In this document: positions 5,797-5,798 of the stretch, one piece after another
Layout of the letters: each line of letters opens with the position of its first letter
Position numbering within the stretch: position 1 is the stretch's first letter
Assembly: GCA_020631035.1 (NCBI GenBank)
Contig: JAHDIA010000268.1
Coordinates: 2,082-7,879, forward strand
From: Chitinophagales bacterium
GTDB taxonomy: Bacteria > Bacteroidota > Bacteroidia > Chitinophagales > UBA2359
Length of the DNA stretch: 5,798 bases
Direction: 5' to 3'
Program-made: the position numbers and the translations under genes
The notes under the pieces: model-generated
Told to the model about the DNA's origin: nothing
Database searches by the model: none
What the model saw: only the letters and a program-made list of their open reading frames with translations

Positions 5797-5798
5797 AT

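Larger units (their letters stand above)
5478..5798. other. Intergenic region without a supported gene
   Basis: No reading frame on either strand here has plausible composition, start context or family resemblance. I found no tRNA or rRNA and no convincing Bacteroidota-type -7 element (TAnnTTTG). The region contains two palindromic elements, described separately, joined by an AT-rich spacer (about 5599-5698). The next gene must lie beyond the window; its orientation is unknown. Confidence 0.7.

Overview
The window is almost entirely one very large secreted-protein gene, cut at its 5' end, followed by about 320 bases of intergenic DNA. The organism is very probably a member of the Bacteroidota, in the broad group of gliding or surface-associated marine/environmental lineages. 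The main reason is the protein's C-terminus, a gliding-motility-associated (CHU_C, type B) sorting domain of the type IX secretion system, which is characteristic of that phylum. The moderately AT-rich composition and the mosaic of SdrD_B-like and tandem-95/Big_9-like modules fit this.

Layout: the reading frame is open from the first base and ends at a TAG at 5475-5477. It encodes, in order: four SdrD B-like repeats (about 12-1263, with at least part of another probably upstream); a cysteine-rich module A1 (1278-1553); two related modules of a type I do not recognise, C1 and C2 (1569-1928 and 1941-2273); then alternating cysteine-rich A modules and tandem-95/Big_9 B modules (A2-B1-A3-B2-A4-B3); then B4, B5, B6 and a divergent B7 (to about 5168); and the C-terminal sorting domain (5181-5474). 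No catalytic domain is visible. The protein looks like a long, modular, probably calcium-binding and disulfide-stabilised extracellular adhesin or matrix protein. The signal peptide and true start lie outside the window.

The 3' intergenic stretch (5478-5798) holds no gene I can support. It carries two separate palindromic elements: a perfect 16-bp inverted repeat bracketing 120 bp directly after the stop codon, with nested weaker pairing inside, and a second element (about 5699-5796) with a 9-bp inverted repeat around a strong small hairpin. Both look like small mobile or REP/MITE-type repeats or structured RNA; neither looks like a standard intrinsic terminator.

The most interesting protein-level signal is the cysteine pattern. 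SdrD_B repeats 1-3 each carry the same two cysteines and repeat 4 lacks both. B modules 1-6 each carry a cysteine pair at near-fixed spacing. A2, A3 and A4 are each exactly 89 residues with nine cysteines, and look like a cysteine-rich derivative of the same fold as the B modules. I see no evidence of a new multi-gene system in this window.
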